NCBI RefSeq assembly: GCF_001665235.1
Contig: NZ_LZSC01000014.1
Location: forward strand, 1 to 55,485
Reading direction: 5' to 3'
Length of the DNA stretch: 55,485 bases
DNA from: Mycobacterium sp. 1100029.7
GTDB lineage: Bacteria > Actinomycetota > Actinomycetes > Mycobacteriales > Mycobacteriaceae
Shown here: piece after piece, positions 8,851-18,395 of the stretch
Position numbering within the stretch: position 1 is the stretch's first letter
Layout: each line of letters starts with the position of its first letter
Notes under the pieces: generated by a model
What the model was told of the DNA's origin: nothing
What the model saw: only the letters and a program-made list of their open reading frames with translations
The model's database searches: none
Program-made: the position numbers and the translations under genes

Positions 8851-9330
8851 TCAGCGACTACGGGGCGGGCACGTTTCTGGCACGGCTTTGTCAATGACCG
8901 GTCCGCGAATTGACGGACGCTGGCCGCCTTCGTAGGCCGCCCCGGTGATCACCGGCACGGCCTCTAGCTGGGCGTTCTCTTCATCAGTGAAGACGCGGCC
9001 GCGGCTGAGGAACCGCACGCCTTCGGGCGCTTCCAGGCTGAACCCGCCGCCGCGGCCGGGCACCACATCGATGACCAACTGGGTGTGCTTCCAGGCCTGG
9101 TACTGCGGTCCCGAGATCCACACCGGCACGCCGTCGGGCCCGACGTCGAGGACACCCAGGAGTACGTCGCGGTCCCCGACGAGGAAGTCGCCGCGCGGAT
9201 AACACATCGGCGACGACCCGTCGCAGCAGCCGCCGGACTGGTGGAACATCACCGGACCGTGGCGGTCCTGCAGCCGCGTCAGCAATTCGGCGGCAGCCGA
9301 GGTGACGACCGCACCGGCCGGAGGGGTCAT
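8851..9330 (-). CDS. DUF779 protein (Rv0459-like)
   Basis: This 159-residue soluble protein is of the DUF779 family. It contains a Cys-rich segment QSGGCCDGSSPMCYPRGDF near residues 31-49, a plausible metal or redox site, and a conserved WISGPQYQAWKHTQL region. The ATG at 9328-9330 overlaps the stop codon of the upstream aldehyde dehydrogenase by one base (TGATG), so translation is coupled. DUF779 genes regularly accompany this ALDH class, suggesting a shared role in aldehyde handling, but the biochemical function is not established. Confidence 0.87.
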   Translation of the reverse strand: MTPPAGAVVTSAAAELLTRLQDRHGPVMFHQSGGCCDGSSPMCYPRGDFLVGDRDVLLGVLDVGPDGVPVWISGPQYQAWKHTQLVIDVVPGRGGGFSLEAPEGVRFLSRGRVFTDEENAQLEAVPVITGAAYEGGQRPSIRGPVIDKAVPETCPPRSR

Positions 9331-10865
9331 CAGAAAAAGCCTTGCGCCTTGTCGGTGTAAGACACCAGCAGGTTCTTGGTCTGCTGGTAATGGTCGAGGG
9401 CCATCTTGTGGGTCTCGCGGCCGAAGCCGGATTGCTTGTAGCCGCCGAACGCCGAGTGCGGTGGATACATGTGATAGCAGTTCACCCACACCCGGCCGGC
9501 CTTGATATCGCGGCCGGCCCGGTAGGCGGTGTTGCCGTCGCGGCTCCACACACCCGCTCCCAGGCCGTACAGGGTGTCGTTGGCGATGCTCATCGCGTCG
9601 TCGTAATCGGCGAACGACGTCACCGTCACCACCGGTCCGAAGATCTCCTCCTGGAAGACGCGCATCTTGTTGTTGCCGGAGAAGATCGTCGGCTGCATGT
9701 AGTAGCCGCCGGACAGATCGCCACCCAGCTCGGCACGTTCACCGCCGGTGATGATCCGGGCTCCCTCGCCCTTGCCGATCTCGACGTAGGACAGGATCTT
9801 CTCGAGCTGATCGTTGGAGGCCTGGGAACCGATCATGGTCTCGGAATCCAGCGGGTCACCCTGGCGGACCGCCTTGGTGCGGATGGCCGCCAGCTCCAGG
9901 AACTCGTCGTGAATGTCGGCTTGAATCAGGCTGCGCGACGGGCAGGTACACACCTCGCCCTGGTTCAGGGCGAACATCGTGAAGCCCTCGAGGGCCTTGT
10001 CCTGGAAGTCGTCTTGCAACTCACCACTGCCGGCCATCACGTCGGAGAAGAAGATGTTGGGGCTTTTGCCGCCCAGCTCCAGGGTGACGGGGATCAGGTT
10101 CTGCGACGCGTACTGCATGATCAGCCGGCCCGTGGTGGTTTCCCCGGTGAAGGAGATCTTGGCGATGCGGTTGCTGGACGCGAGCGGCTTGCCGGCCTCG
10201 ACCCCGAATCCGTTGACGATGTTGACTACGCCCGGCGGGATCACGTCGGCGATCAACGACATCAGGTAGAGGATCGACGCCGGGGTCTGCTCGGCGGGTT
10301 TGAGCACCACGGTGTTGCCGGCGGCCAGGGCCGGGGCCAACTTCCACGCACCCATCAGGATCGGGAAGTTCCACGGGATGATCTGCCCCACGACGCCCAG
10401 CGGCTCGTGGAAGTGGTAGGCAACGGTGTCGTCGTCGAGCTGCGACAGCGAGCCTTCCTGAGCGCGGATCGCCGAGGCGAAATACCGGAAATGGTCGGCG
10501 GCCAATGGAATATCGGCGGCCAGCGCCTCACGGATCGGCTTGCCGTTGTCCCACACCTCGGCGAGCGCCAACGAATCTTTGTTCGCCTCAATGCGATCGG
10601 CGATCTTGTTCAGCACCGCGGCCCGCTCGGCGGGCGAGGCCTTGCCCCACGCCGGGGCGGCCGCGTGCGCGGCATCGAGCGCCTTGTCGACGTCGGCCGC
10701 GTCGGAGCGCGCCACCTCGCAAAACGTTTGCCCGGTGACCGGCGTGGGGTTTTCGAAGTAGAGACCTTTGGCCGGGGCAACCCACTGCCCACCGATGAAG
10801 TTCTCATACCGCGACTGGTAGGACATCAGCGCCTCGGCAGATCCCGGACGTGCGAAAACGGTCAT
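9330..10865 (-). CDS. NAD-dependent aldehyde dehydrogenase (Rv0458-like)
   Basis: This 511-residue enzyme is of the ALDH superfamily and oxidises aldehydes to acids. Visible motifs are the cofactor-binding region [12 protein letters not shown] and KPAEQTP, the general-base segment [10 protein letters not shown], and the catalytic cysteine region [13 protein letters not shown], a Cys-Thr-Cys arrangement shared with AldA/ExaC-type enzymes. The C-terminus [15 protein letters not shown] is typical of this subgroup. The ATG at 10863-10865 has a GAGGAG-containing site upstream. It is coupled to the DUF779 gene downstream. The natural aldehyde is unknown. Confidence 0.94.
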   Translation of the reverse strand: MTVFARPGSAEALMSYQSRYENFIGGQWVAPAKGLYFENPTPVTGQTFCEVARSDAADVDKALDAAHAAAPAWGKASPAERAAVLNKIADRIEANKDSLALAEVWDNGKPIREALAADIPLAADHFRYFASAIRAQEGSLSQLDDDTVAYHFHEPLGVVGQIIPWNFPILMGAWKLAPALAAGNTVVLKPAEQTPASILYLMSLIADVIPPGVVNIVNGFGVEAGKPLASSNRIAKISFTGETTTGRLIMQYASQNLIPVTLELGGKSPNIFFSDVMAGSGELQDDFQDKALEGFTMFALNQGEVCTCPSRSLIQADIHDEFLELAAIRTKAVRQGDPLDSETMIGSQASNDQLEKILSYVEIGKGEGARIITGGERAELGGDLSGGYYMQPTIFSGNNKMRVFQEEIFGPVVTVTSFADYDDAMSIANDTLYGLGAGVWSRDGNTAYRAGRDIKAGRVWVNCYHMYPPHSAFGGYKQSGFGRETHKMALDHYQQTKNLLVSYTDKAQGFF

Positions 10866-10942
10866 CTGCTCGGCTCCTCGCTCGGCTGTGGCACTGTGCC
10901 TGTAATGCACTTCACACTACCGCCCGGGCCACAATGGCTTCC

Positions 10943-12970
10943 ATGACAGCGCAGCCCGCCGAGACCAATGACGATCCGTATCTGTGGCTTGAGGACGTCA
11001 CCAGCGAGACGGCCCTGGACTGGGTGCGCGCGCGCAACGAACCGACCCTGGCGGAATTCGGCAACGGTGATTTCGAGCAGCTGCGCACCGAGGCGCTGGA
11101 GGTGCTCGACACCGATGCACGGATTCCCTACGTCCGTCGGCGCGGCGAGTACCTGTACAACTTCTGGCGCGACGCGGCGAACCCGCGCGGCCTGTGGCGC
11201 CGCACCACCCTGGACAGCTATCGCAGCGACTCCCCCGAGTGGGACGTGCTGATCGATGTGGACGAATTGGGTCGCGCCGACGACGAGAAGTGGGTGTGGG
11301 CCGGCGCCTCGGTCATCGAGCCGGAGTTCACCCGCGCGCTGGTGAATCTGTCCCGGGGCGGCTCTGATGCGGTGATCGTGCGCGAATTCGACATGCTGAC
11401 ACGGCAATTCATCTCCGACGGATTCACTCTCCCGGAAGCCAAGTCGCAGATCGGCTGGGCCGACCCGGACACCGTGTTGGTGGGGACCGACTTCGGCCCC
11501 GACTCGCTGACCGAGTCGGGTTACCCGCGGATCGTCAAGCGCTGGCGTCGCGGCACACCGCTGACGCAGGCCGAAACCGTCTTCTCCGGAACCCGCAGCG
11601 ACGTCAGCGCGTCCGCGAACGCCGACCGGACACCGGGTTTCGAACGCACCTTCGCGGGGCGGTCTCTGGACTTCTGGAACTCAGAAATCTACGAGGTCCG
11701 CGGCGCGGACCTGATCCGCATCGACGTCCCCACCGATGCCGGTGCGTCGATTCACCGCGAGTGGCTGCTGATCGAGCTGCGCAGCGATTGGACGGTGGAC
11801 GGCGAAACCTACCGCGCCGGCTCGCTGCTGGCCACCGAATACGACAAATTCCTCTCGGGCGCAAGGGATTTGACGGTGGTGTTCGAGCCCGACGAGCACA
11901 CGTGCCTGTATCAGAGCGCCTGGACCCGTGACCGGCTGCTGCTGGTCACCTTGGCCGATGTCGCCAGCCGGGTCGAGATCGTCACGCCGGGAACCTGGAC
12001 GCGCGAAGTGGTCTCCGGAATACCGTCGGCGACCAACACGGTGATCGCGGGCGCCGACGACGCCGGTGACGAATTCTTCCTGGACTCAAGCGGTTTCGAT
12101 ACTCCGTCGCAGCTGCTGCGCGGCACCGAAGCCGATCAACTCGAGCTGATCAAGTCGGCACCGGGATTCTTCGACGCTGAAAACCTGGATGTGCAGCAGT
12201 ATTTCGTCCTATCCGAGGACGGCACCAGGATCCCGTACTTCGTGGTGCGTTCACGAACCGCTGCCCAACCCGGCCCCACCCTGTTGGGCGGGTACGGCGG
12301 CTTCGAGTCCTCGAAGACACCCGGCTACAGCGGCGTGTTGGGGCGACTGTGGCTGGCCCGGGGCGGCACCTACGCGATGGCCAACATCCGCGGCGGCGGC
12401 GAGTACGGACCCCGCTGGCACACCCAGGCGATGCGCGAGAACCGGCACAAGGTCGACGAGGATTTCGCCGCGGTGGCAGACGATCTGGTCAAGCGGGGCA
12501 TCACGACCGTCGGGCAGCTCGGCGCGCAGGGTGGCAGCAACGGCGGGCTGCTGATGGGCATCATGTTGACCAAGTACCCGGAGAACTTCGGCGCCCTGGT
12601 CTGCGACGTGCCGCTGCTGGACATGAAGCGCTACCACCTGTTGCTGGCCGGCGCGTCGTGGGTCGCCGAGTACGGCGACCCCGACAATCCCGACGACTGG
12701 GAGTTCATCTCCAGATACTCTCCGTATCAGAATGTTTCGGCCACGCGGCGCTACCCCCCGGTGTTGTTCACCACCTCCACGCGCGACGACCGGGTGCATC
12801 CCGGCCATGCCCGCAAGATGGTCGCGGCGCTGCAGGCCGCGGGTCATCAGGTGTGGTTGTACGAGAACATCGAGGGCGGGCATGCCGGCGCAGCCGACAA
12901 CGAGCAGGCTGCGTTCAAGGCTGCGCTGAGTTATTCGTTCCTATGGCGGACCTTGGGAGGCCACGCGTGA
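10943..12970 (+). CDS. Prolyl oligopeptidase family serine peptidase (S9), Rv0457c-like
   Basis: This 675-residue peptidase hydrolyses short peptides, usually after proline. The N-terminal segment DDPYLWLEDVTSETALDWVRA is typical of S9 enzymes, and a beta-propeller region follows. The C-terminal alpha/beta-hydrolase has the nucleophile in GAQGGSNGGLLMG (Ser532), the Asp in TSTRDDRVHPGHARKM and the His in EGGHAGAADNE. Start choice is between ATG 10934 and 10943; the latter gives MTAQPAETNDD and fits the ortholog length. It is divergent from the aldehyde dehydrogenase, and its stop overlaps the next GTG. No signal peptide is seen, so it is probably cytoplasmic. Confidence 0.92.
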   Translation: MTAQPAETNDDPYLWLEDVTSETALDWVRARNEPTLAEFGNGDFEQLRTEALEVLDTDARIPYVRRRGEYLYNFWRDAANPRGLWRRTTLDSYRSDSPEWDVLIDVDELGRADDEKWVWAGASVIEPEFTRALVNLSRGGSDAVIVREFDMLTRQFISDGFTLPEAKSQIGWADPDTVLVGTDFGPDSLTESGYPRIVKRWRRGTPLTQAETVFSGTRSDVSASANADRTPGFERTFAGRSLDFWNSEIYEVRGADLIRIDVPTDAGASIHREWLLIELRSDWTVDGETYRAGSLLATEYDKFLSGARDLTVVFEPDEHTCLYQSAWTRDRLLLVTLADVASRVEIVTPGTWTREVVSGIPSATNTVIAGADDAGDEFFLDSSGFDTPSQLLRGTEADQLELIKSAPGFFDAENLDVQQYFVLSEDGTRIPYFVVRSRTAAQPGPTLLGGYGGFESSKTPGYSGVLGRLWLARGGTYAMANIRGGGEYGPRWHTQAMRENRHKVDEDFAAVADDLVKRGITTVGQLGAQGGSNGGLLMGIMLTKYPENFGALVCDVPLLDMKRYHLLLAGASWVAEYGDPDNPDDWEFISRYSPYQNVSATRRYPPVLFTTSTRDDRVHPGHARKMVAALQAAGHQVWLYENIEGGHAGAADNEQAAFKAALSYSFLWRTLGGHA

Positions 12971-13293
12971 AGATTCTCGACATCATCGAACTCGGCTTGG
13001 TGGCCGCCGGGCTGATCCTGATCCTCGCGGGTTGGGCACAGTCCCGGTTCCGTTTCGTGCGCGAGCGGCGCAAGGGCCGGTATTTCTACTGGGGCACCTC
13101 GGCTCTGGGCATCCTGTTCTTCGCCTTCGGCACCGGCAAACTCTGGCCGAACGGCGTGATGACAACGTTGATCTTCGGTGCCATCGTCGTGACGACGGCC
13201 TACCTGACCACGCCGTACCTGAAGATCGGGGACCGCATCTACGCATCGAATCCGGAACACCGGCAGCCGGACCCGCCGACCGAGGAGCGCTAG
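12967..13293 (+). CDS. Small two- to three-helix membrane protein
   Basis: This 108-residue protein starts at GTG 12967, overlapping the peptidase TGA by four bases (GTGA). Hydrophobic segments are IIELGLVAAGLILILAGWA, SALGILFFAFGTGKLW and VMTTLIFGAIVVTTAYLTT, with a basic loop RFVRERRKGRYF between the first two. The C-terminus is Pro/Glu-rich. No function is recognised. Overlap with the peptidase and a 14-base gap to echA2 indicate an operon. Confidence 0.72.
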   Translation: MKILDIIELGLVAAGLILILAGWAQSRFRFVRERRKGRYFYWGTSALGILFFAFGTGKLWPNGVMTTLIFGAIVVTTAYLTTPYLKIGDRIYASNPEHRQPDPPTEER

Positions 13294-13307
13294 CCCACAC
13301 TTGGGCT

Positions 13308-14216
13308 ATGCCCGACTTCGAAACCCTGCTGTACAAGACCGCCGGCCCGGTCGCCACCATCACGCTGAACCGCCCCGAACACCTCAACACGATCGTCCCG
13401 CCGATGCCCGACGAAATCGAGGTGGCCATCGGCCTGGCGGAGCGCGACCCGGGCGTCAAAGTCATCGTGCTGCGCGGCGCCGGGCGCGCGTTCTCCGGCG
13501 GCTACGACTTCGGTGGCGGCTTCCAGCACTGGGGCGAGTCGATGATGACCGACGGCAAATGGGATCCGGGCAAAGACTTCGCAATGGTCAGCGCCCGCGA
13601 GACCGGCCCGACCCAGAAGTTCATGGCCATCTGGCGCGCCTCCAAGCCGGTGATCGCGCAGGTGCACGGGTGGTGCGTCGGCGGGGCGAGCGACTACGCG
13701 TTGTGCGCCGACATCATCGTCGCCAGTGAGGACGCCGTGATCGGCACGCCCTACAGCCGGATGTGGGGTGCCTACCTGACCGGAATGTGGCTCTACCGGT
13801 TGAGCCTGGCCAAGGCCAAGTGGCACTCGCTGACCGGGCGGCCGCTGACCGGGGTGCAGGCCGCCGAGATCGAGCTGATCAACGAGGCGGTGCCGTTCGA
13901 ACGGCTGGAGGCGCGGGTCGCCGAGATCGCCGCCGAACTGGCGCAAATTCCGCTGTCGCAGCTGCGGGCCCAGAAGCTGATCGTCAACCAGGCCTACGAG
14001 AACATGGGGCTGGCCTCCACCCAGACCCTCGGCGGCATTCTCGACGGCCTGATGCGCAACACCCCGGATGCCTTGGATTTCATCAACACCGCCGAAACTG
14101 CGGGGGTTCGTGCTGCCGTGGAGCGGCGCGACGGCCCCTTCGGCGACTACAGCCAAGCTCCCCCGGAGCTGCGACCCGACCCTTCGCACGTCATCGTCGC
14201 TGATAGCGATAGCTAA
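13308..14216 (+). CDS. echA2: Enoyl-CoA hydratase/isomerase family protein EchA2
   Basis: This 302-residue crotonase-fold protein starts at ATG 13308. The oxyanion-hole segments are [14 protein letters not shown] near residue 60 and [16 protein letters not shown] near residue 122. Compared with classical enoyl-CoA hydratases, the first catalytic Glu position is Asp (in [11 protein letters not shown]) and the second reads Tyr (GTPYSRMWG). Hydration of enoyl-CoA by the standard mechanism is therefore doubtful; isomerase, hydrolase or other crotonase chemistry is possible. It corresponds to Rv0456c by place and length. Confidence 0.87.
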   Translation: MPDFETLLYKTAGPVATITLNRPEHLNTIVPPMPDEIEVAIGLAERDPGVKVIVLRGAGRAFSGGYDFGGGFQHWGESMMTDGKWDPGKDFAMVSARETGPTQKFMAIWRASKPVIAQVHGWCVGGASDYALCADIIVASEDAVIGTPYSRMWGAYLTGMWLYRLSLAKAKWHSLTGRPLTGVQAAEIELINEAVPFERLEARVAEIAAELAQIPLSQLRAQKLIVNQAYENMGLASTQTLGGILDGLMRNTPDALDFINTAETAGVRAAVERRDGPFGDYSQAPPELRPDPSHVIVADSDS

Positions 14217-14281
14217 TAAGCCGAACTAGAAAGCCGACCAAGACTCGCCCGCAGGGCCGGCGAGGTGCTACCGTAACAACT

Positions 14282-14734
14282 ATGTCTCGGCTGAGTTCGT
14301 GCCTACGTGCAGGCGCTGTTTTCCTGTCCCTGGGAATGGCCGCCCTGGCCTTCCCCCAGACCGCGCTGGCGGACTCCACGGAGGATTTCCCGATCCCCCG
14401 CCGGATGATCAACACCTCGTGTGACGCCGAGCAAATCCTTGCCGCGACCCGGGACACCAGCCCGGTGTACTACCAGCGGTACATGATCGACTTCAACAAC
14501 CACCCGAACGTCCAGCAGGCGACGATCGACAAGGCGCATTGGTTCTACTCGTTGGCACCGCAGGATCGCCGGGGCTACTCGGAGAACTTCTACGCGCCGG
14601 TCTCCGACCCGCTGTGGGTGGCATGGCCGAACCACATGAAGATCTTCTTCAACAACAAGGGCGTCGTGGCCAAGTCAACCGACGTCTGCATGAACTACCC
14701 GGCCGGCGACATGTCGGTGTGGAACTGGGCTTAA
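14282..14734 (+). CDS. Secreted Rv0455c-like protein (siderophore export factor)
   Basis: This 150-residue protein has a Sec signal peptide ([20 protein letters not shown], cleavage probably after TALA, residue 30), so it acts outside the inner membrane. The mature part has two cysteines, in [10 protein letters not shown] and [10 protein letters not shown], which can form one disulfide. In M. tuberculosis Rv0455c is reported to be needed for mycobactin/carboxymycobactin secretion with MmpL4/MmpL5. The mmpS4/mmpL4 genes that lie close by in M. tuberculosis are not present in this part of the window. A strong terminator follows directly. Confidence 0.85.
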   Translation: MSRLSSCLRAGAVFLSLGMAALAFPQTALADSTEDFPIPRRMINTSCDAEQILAATRDTSPVYYQRYMIDFNNHPNVQQATIDKAHWFYSLAPQDRRGYSENFYAPVSDPLWVAWPNHMKIFFNNKGVVAKSTDVCMNYPAGDMSVWNWA

Positions 14735-14749
14735 CCCCTAGCTCTCACC

Positions 14750-14783
14750 AATTGACCCCCGGGCCGGGGCCCGGGGGTCAATT
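14750..14783. terminator. Perfect 16-bp hairpin after the Rv0455c-like gene
   Basis: Arms 14750-14765 and 14768-14783 are perfectly complementary (AATTGACCCCCGGGCC and its complement) around a 2-nt loop, 15 bases after the stop codon. AATT at the base gives a short A/T tail on each side, so it can terminate in both directions. Confidence 0.8.
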
Positions 14784-14878
14784 GCGTTGCGTCCCCCAAT
14801 CGGTGGACGACCGAATCATCTGACCCAGGGCCGTTCGGTGGATGTCTGGTGGCCGGCCCACCGGGAATAGTTGGGCCC

Positions 14879-15112
14879 ATGCGAATCCCGGAACTGGGCA
14901 GCTCTGCAGCCACGACCCGCATTGTGCACGTGCACAGCCGCGAGTCGGGCCTCGTCGTCGACATGCTGTGCATCGTCAGAGGCCAGCACGTAAAGCCCGA
15001 GGCCCGGGTGAAGGTCGGACGCCTGCGCCGCTACCCGAGCGCGAAGTGCCTCACCTGCGGGGAGCCGGTGAGCGGCGCGAACGATACTCTCCCCCAAGTT
15101 GTTTCGATCTAA
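14879..15112 (+). CDS. Possible small hypothetical protein with CxxC
   Basis: This 77-residue frame starts at ATG 14879. It encodes a basic central part (EARVKVGRLRRYPSA) and a single CLTC motif that could be half of a zinc site. There is no clear ribosome binding site and no recognised family. It lies in the otherwise unassigned stretch 14784-15199 between the terminator and the TetR gene. An opposing frame over the same bases looks less protein-like. It could be non-coding. Bases 15113-15199 show nothing. Confidence 0.33.
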   Translation: MRIPELGSSAATTRIVHVHSRESGLVVDMLCIVRGQHVKPEARVKVGRLRRYPSAKCLTCGEPVSGANDTLPQVVSI

Positions 15113-15199
15113 GGATCAGTAGTGCGGTGAAGTCGACGAGAAGCGATCGACCGAATCATCGCGGGGCTCCGGGTCCACACACACCAATGTTGTTTCTGC

Positions 15200-15874
15200 T
15201 CACTGCGATTCGGATAACAGACCGATACAGGTGGCGGTGAGCACCCGGGTCAGGGTTGGGGCGAAATCGATGTTCCACTCCGGCGGGATCGACTCCGGCT
15301 GGTCGGCGAGCCGCTCCGGCGGATTGGCGATCTGCCAGAAGGCGGCGGCCAGCGAGTAGGCGGCGATCAAACTGTCGAACGCGCCGCGACGGCCGAGATC
15401 GGGAAGCGCGCGCTCGATGGCGTCGACCAGGGTGACCGCGGCGGCCGAGATGGTCCGGCGAATGTCGACGACCCGCTCGACCTCCACCTCGTGCTCGAGA
15501 TGCAGGTGCAGGTTGGCGAGCAGGTCACAGAACAACGGGTCCGCCGCCAGGCCGTTGGTCAACGTCTCGGCCACCCGCGCCGGCGACATCGGACCGGGTT
15601 CGGCCAATTGCTCGCACACCCAATCCGACCACCGCACCCAGCCTTCGGCGGCGAGATGCAGCAGCACCTCTTTGTGCGATGTGAAGTAGCGGCGCACCGC
15701 TGAGTAGTGGATACCGGCACGACCGGCGACGGCCGTCAGCGTCACCGAAGCGACGCCGGTTTCGCGGGCCAGCGAGCGCGCGGCCTCCACGAGTGCCGCC
15801 GCACGCCGGCGCTTGTTCTCTTCCGTGCGGGCGCGCTGAAAGGTGAGTTGCGCCACTGACAGAGCGTAACGCAC
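15200..15874 (-). CDS. TetR/AcrR family transcriptional regulator
   Basis: This 224-residue regulator has an N-terminal TetR helix-turn-helix (ALVEAARSLARETGVASVTL and GIHYSAVRRYFTSHKEVLLH, about residues 27-75) and an all-helical ligand domain. Start GTG 15872-15874 is assumed; GTG 15856 is an alternative that removes six residues. TATACA around 15886-15891 on this strand could be a -10 for a leaderless transcript. It is divergent from the dipZ-like gene, and a direct repeat in the shared promoter is a candidate operator. It may correspond to Rv0452, which in M. tuberculosis sits beside mmpS4/mmpL4. Confidence 0.87.
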   Translation of the reverse strand: MRYALSVAQLTFQRARTEENKRRRAAALVEAARSLARETGVASVTLTAVAGRAGIHYSAVRRYFTSHKEVLLHLAAEGWVRWSDWVCEQLAEPGPMSPARVAETLTNGLAADPLFCDLLANLHLHLEHEVEVERVVDIRRTISAAAVTLVDAIERALPDLGRRGAFDSLIAAYSLAAAFWQIANPPERLADQPESIPPEWNIDFAPTLTRVLTATCIGLLSESQ

Positions 15875-15898
15875 ATGGTGTGATTTGTATAACGCACA
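15867..15898. promoter_or_regulatory. Direct repeats in the TetR/dipZ divergent promoter
   Basis: TAACGCACA occurs at 15867-15875 and 15890-15898, 23 bases apart, flanking the probable -10 of the tetR gene. The spacing of about two helical turns makes it a candidate binding region for the TetR product. This is inference. Confidence 0.35.
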
Positions 15899-15951
15899 AC
15901 ACGTGCTTTCCGCGAGACACGCCTAGAGTGGAAATCTGCGCTCGTGAAGTC

Positions 15952-15979
15952 CCATCCATAACCCCGGCTGCTTCGAAGA
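15952..15979 (+). promoter_or_regulatory. Candidate SigK-type promoter of the dipZ-like gene
   Basis: CCATCC at 15952-15957 equals the -35 element recalled for M. tuberculosis SigK promoters. It is followed after 15 bases by TCGAAG (15973-15978), similar to the -10 CCGAAT. The ATG lies seven bases after this -10, giving a leaderless or near-leaderless transcript. The -10 match is partial (four of six), so the call depends on context with sigK downstream. Confidence 0.5.
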
Positions 15980-15985
15980 CAACGT

Positions 15986-17713
15986 ATGCACACCATTGCG
16001 CTCATCGGCTTCCTCGGCGGCCTGATCACCGGCATCTCGCCGTGCATCCTTCCGGTGCTACCGGTGATCTTTCTGTCCGGCGCGGGCGGGCGCCGCGGCC
16101 TGAATTCGGCGATGCGCCCGTATCTGGTGATCGCGGGGCTGGTGTGCAGTTTCAGCCTGGCCACGTTGATCGGGTCCGCGCTGTTGCAGGCGTTGCACCT
16201 GCCGCAGGACGCCATCCGATGGTCCGCGCTGGTGGTGTTGGTCCTGATCGGCCTCGGACTACTTTTCCCGCCGCTGCAGCACCTGATCGAACGACCGTTC
16301 GCGTCGCTGCCGCAGCGTCAATTCAGCAGCAGCACAGACGGATTCGGGCTCGGTCTGACATTGGGAGCGTTGTACGTGCCCTGCGCGGGACCGGTGCTGG
16401 CCGCGATCGTGGTCGCCGGCGGCACCGCATCCCTGGGCCCTGCCACGTTCGTGTTGACCGCGACGTTCGCACTCGGTAATGCGTTGCCGCTGTTGGCTTT
16501 CGCGTTAGCCGGGCGCCAGGTCGCCGAGCGCGTCAAGGCGTTCCGACGTCGGCAGCGGCTGATTCAGATCGCCGGCGGGGTCACGATGATCGTGCTGGCG
16601 GTAGCACTGGTGTTCAACCTGCCCGCGATGCTGCAGCGCGCGGTGCCCGACTACACCACCGCGATGCAGAGCCGGATCGGCGCCGACGACATCCAGCACT
16701 CGTTGAGGCCGAGCAGCTCCACGCGGTCCAACGCGGGCAGCGCGCTACAGCTGGATCAGGGCAACACGAGCAACGGCCTGATCACCAACTGCACCAACGG
16801 TTCCGGCGAGTTGCAGCAGTGCGGCCAGGCGCCCGCGCTCACCGGGATCACGGGCTGGCTCAACACCCCGGACGGCAAACCGCTGGACCCCGCGGCGCTG
16901 CGCGGCAAGGTGGTGCTGATCGACTTCTGGGCCTACTCCTGCATCAACTGTCAGCGCGCGATCCCGCATCTGGTCGATTGGTACAACCGCTACCGCGACA
17001 GCGGGCTGGTGGTCATCGGGGTGCACACCCCCGAGTACGCCTTCGAGCGCGTCCCCGACAACGTCGCCAGCGGGGCCGCCGGATTGCACATCGACTACCC
17101 GATCGCGCTCGACAACGACTACGCCACCTGGAACGCGTTCAACAACATGTACTGGCCGGCGGAGTATCTGATCGACGCCAACGGAACCATTCGGCACACC
17201 AAGTTCGGCGAGGGTGACTACGACGCCACCGAGAAGCTGATTCGGCAGCTGCTGGTCGACGCCAAGCCCGACGTCCGGTTGCCCGCGGCGGTCAACGGCG
17301 TCGACACCACCCCGCAGACCAGGCTCACCCCCGAGACCTACCTGGCACCGGATCGGGCCACCACTTACGGTGGCGACGGCAGCTACAAGTCCGGCAGTGC
17401 CGCGTTCACCTTCCCGGCGCAATTGCCCAACGACAGGTTCGCGCTGCGCGGTCAGTGGACTCTGGACGATCAGGGCGTCACCGCCGACAGCGACGACGCC
17501 GCGATCCGGCTGAATTACACCGGCAAGGCGGTCTACGCCGTCGTCGGCGGAACCGGCACTCTCACCGTCACCCGCGACGGCAGGACCACCACCACCCCGA
17601 TCGGCGGGGCGCCCACCCTGCACCAGATCGTGGCCGACGACAGCGCACACCGCGACCAGCTCGACATGCAGGTCAGCAAAGGCCTGCAGGTGTTCTCGTT
17701 CACCTTCGGCTAG
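15986..17713 (+). CDS. dipZ: DipZ-like CcdA-thioredoxin fusion protein
   Basis: This 575-residue protein carries reducing power across the membrane. Residues 1-215 form a CcdA-type membrane domain with about six helices and paired cysteines in [12 protein letters not shown] (Cys20) and [10 protein letters not shown]. After a linker, residues about 285-425 form a thioredoxin-like domain with active site [13 protein letters not shown], the CINC variant typical of DipZ. The C-terminal 150 residues match the carbohydrate-binding-like DipZ domain. In M. tuberculosis dipZ (Rv2874) lies between mpt70 and mpt83 in the SigK regulon; here a dipZ homolog stands directly before sigK. A possible SigK promoter precedes it. 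Confidence 0.86.
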   Translation: MHTIALIGFLGGLITGISPCILPVLPVIFLSGAGGRRGLNSAMRPYLVIAGLVCSFSLATLIGSALLQALHLPQDAIRWSALVVLVLIGLGLLFPPLQHLIERPFASLPQRQFSSSTDGFGLGLTLGALYVPCAGPVLAAIVVAGGTASLGPATFVLTATFALGNALPLLAFALAGRQVAERVKAFRRRQRLIQIAGGVTMIVLAVALVFNLPAMLQRAVPDYTTAMQSRIGADDIQHSLRPSSSTRSNAGSALQLDQGNTSNGLITNCTNGSGELQQCGQAPALTGITGWLNTPDGKPLDPAALRGKVVLIDFWAYSCINCQRAIPHLVDWYNRYRDSGLVVIGVHTPEYAFERVPDNVASGAAGLHIDYPIALDNDYATWNAFNNMYWPAEYLIDANGTIRHTKFGEGDYDATEKLIRQLLVDAKPDVRLPAAVNGVDTTPQTRLTPETYLAPDRATTYGGDGSYKSGSAAFTFPAQLPNDRFALRGQWTLDDQGVTADSDDAAIRLNYTGKAVYAVVGGTGTLTVTRDGRTTTTPIGGAPTLHQIVADDSAHRDQLDMQVSKGLQVFSFTFG

Positions 17714-17831
17714 CCGTCGCCGCTGCGGAATATCACCGGCCACGGGGGTGTTCTGCCCCTAGGTCACCGCGACCAGCACGTCGATATCCATTGACGCAGC
17801 GGCACGGTGAGGAGCGATAGGCTACCTGACA

Positions 17832-18395
17832 ATGACCGGACTGCCGCAGCTGAGCAACGACCTGGATGGGTTGCTGCACGAGGTCGCGCGCGGCGACACC
17901 CAGGCGTTCGCCGCCGTCTACGACCTCACCAAGAGTCGGGTGTTCGGGCTGGTGATCCGGGTGCTGCGGGATGCCGGCTACAGCGAGGAAACCACCCAGG
18001 AGATCTACCTGGAGGTGTGGCGCTCGGCGTCGGACTTTGACCCCACCCGCGGCTCGGCATTGTCCTGGCTGCTGACCATGGCGCATCGCCGGGCCATCGA
18101 CCGGGTGCGCTCCGAGCAGGCGGGCAGCCGCCGGGAATCGCGCTACGGCGCGGCCAATGTCGACACCGACCATGACGTGGTCGCCGACTCCGCCATTGCC
18201 GGCGACGAGCGGCGTCGCGTCGCCGACTGCATGGGCTCGTTGACCGACTCGCAGCGGCAGTGCATCGAACTCGCGTACTACGGCGGCCTGACCTACGTCG
18301 AGGTGTCGGAGCGATTGGCCGCGAACCTGTCGACCATCAAATCGCGCATTCGCGACGCGTTGCGCGGGCTGCGTAACTGTCTGGACGTGGCATGA
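17832..18395 (+). CDS. sigK: ECF sigma factor SigK
   Basis: This 187-residue extracytoplasmic-function sigma factor equals M. tuberculosis SigK (Rv0445c) in length. Region 2 contains the core-binding and -10-recognition part ([33 protein letters not shown]). Region 4 has the helix-turn-helix [20 protein letters not shown] near residue 155. In M. tuberculosis it transcribes mpt70, mpt83, dipZ and its own locus. It is followed by rskA with an ATGA overlap. A TTGACG at 17791 and GATAGG at 17816 could be a local promoter with a long spacer; read-through from the dipZ-like gene 118 bases upstream is also possible. Confidence 0.95.
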   Translation: MTGLPQLSNDLDGLLHEVARGDTQAFAAVYDLTKSRVFGLVIRVLRDAGYSEETTQEIYLEVWRSASDFDPTRGSALSWLLTMAHRRAIDRVRSEQAGSRRESRYGAANVDTDHDVVADSAIAGDERRRVADCMGSLTDSQRQCIELAYYGGLTYVEVSERLAANLSTIKSRIRDALRGLRNCLDVA

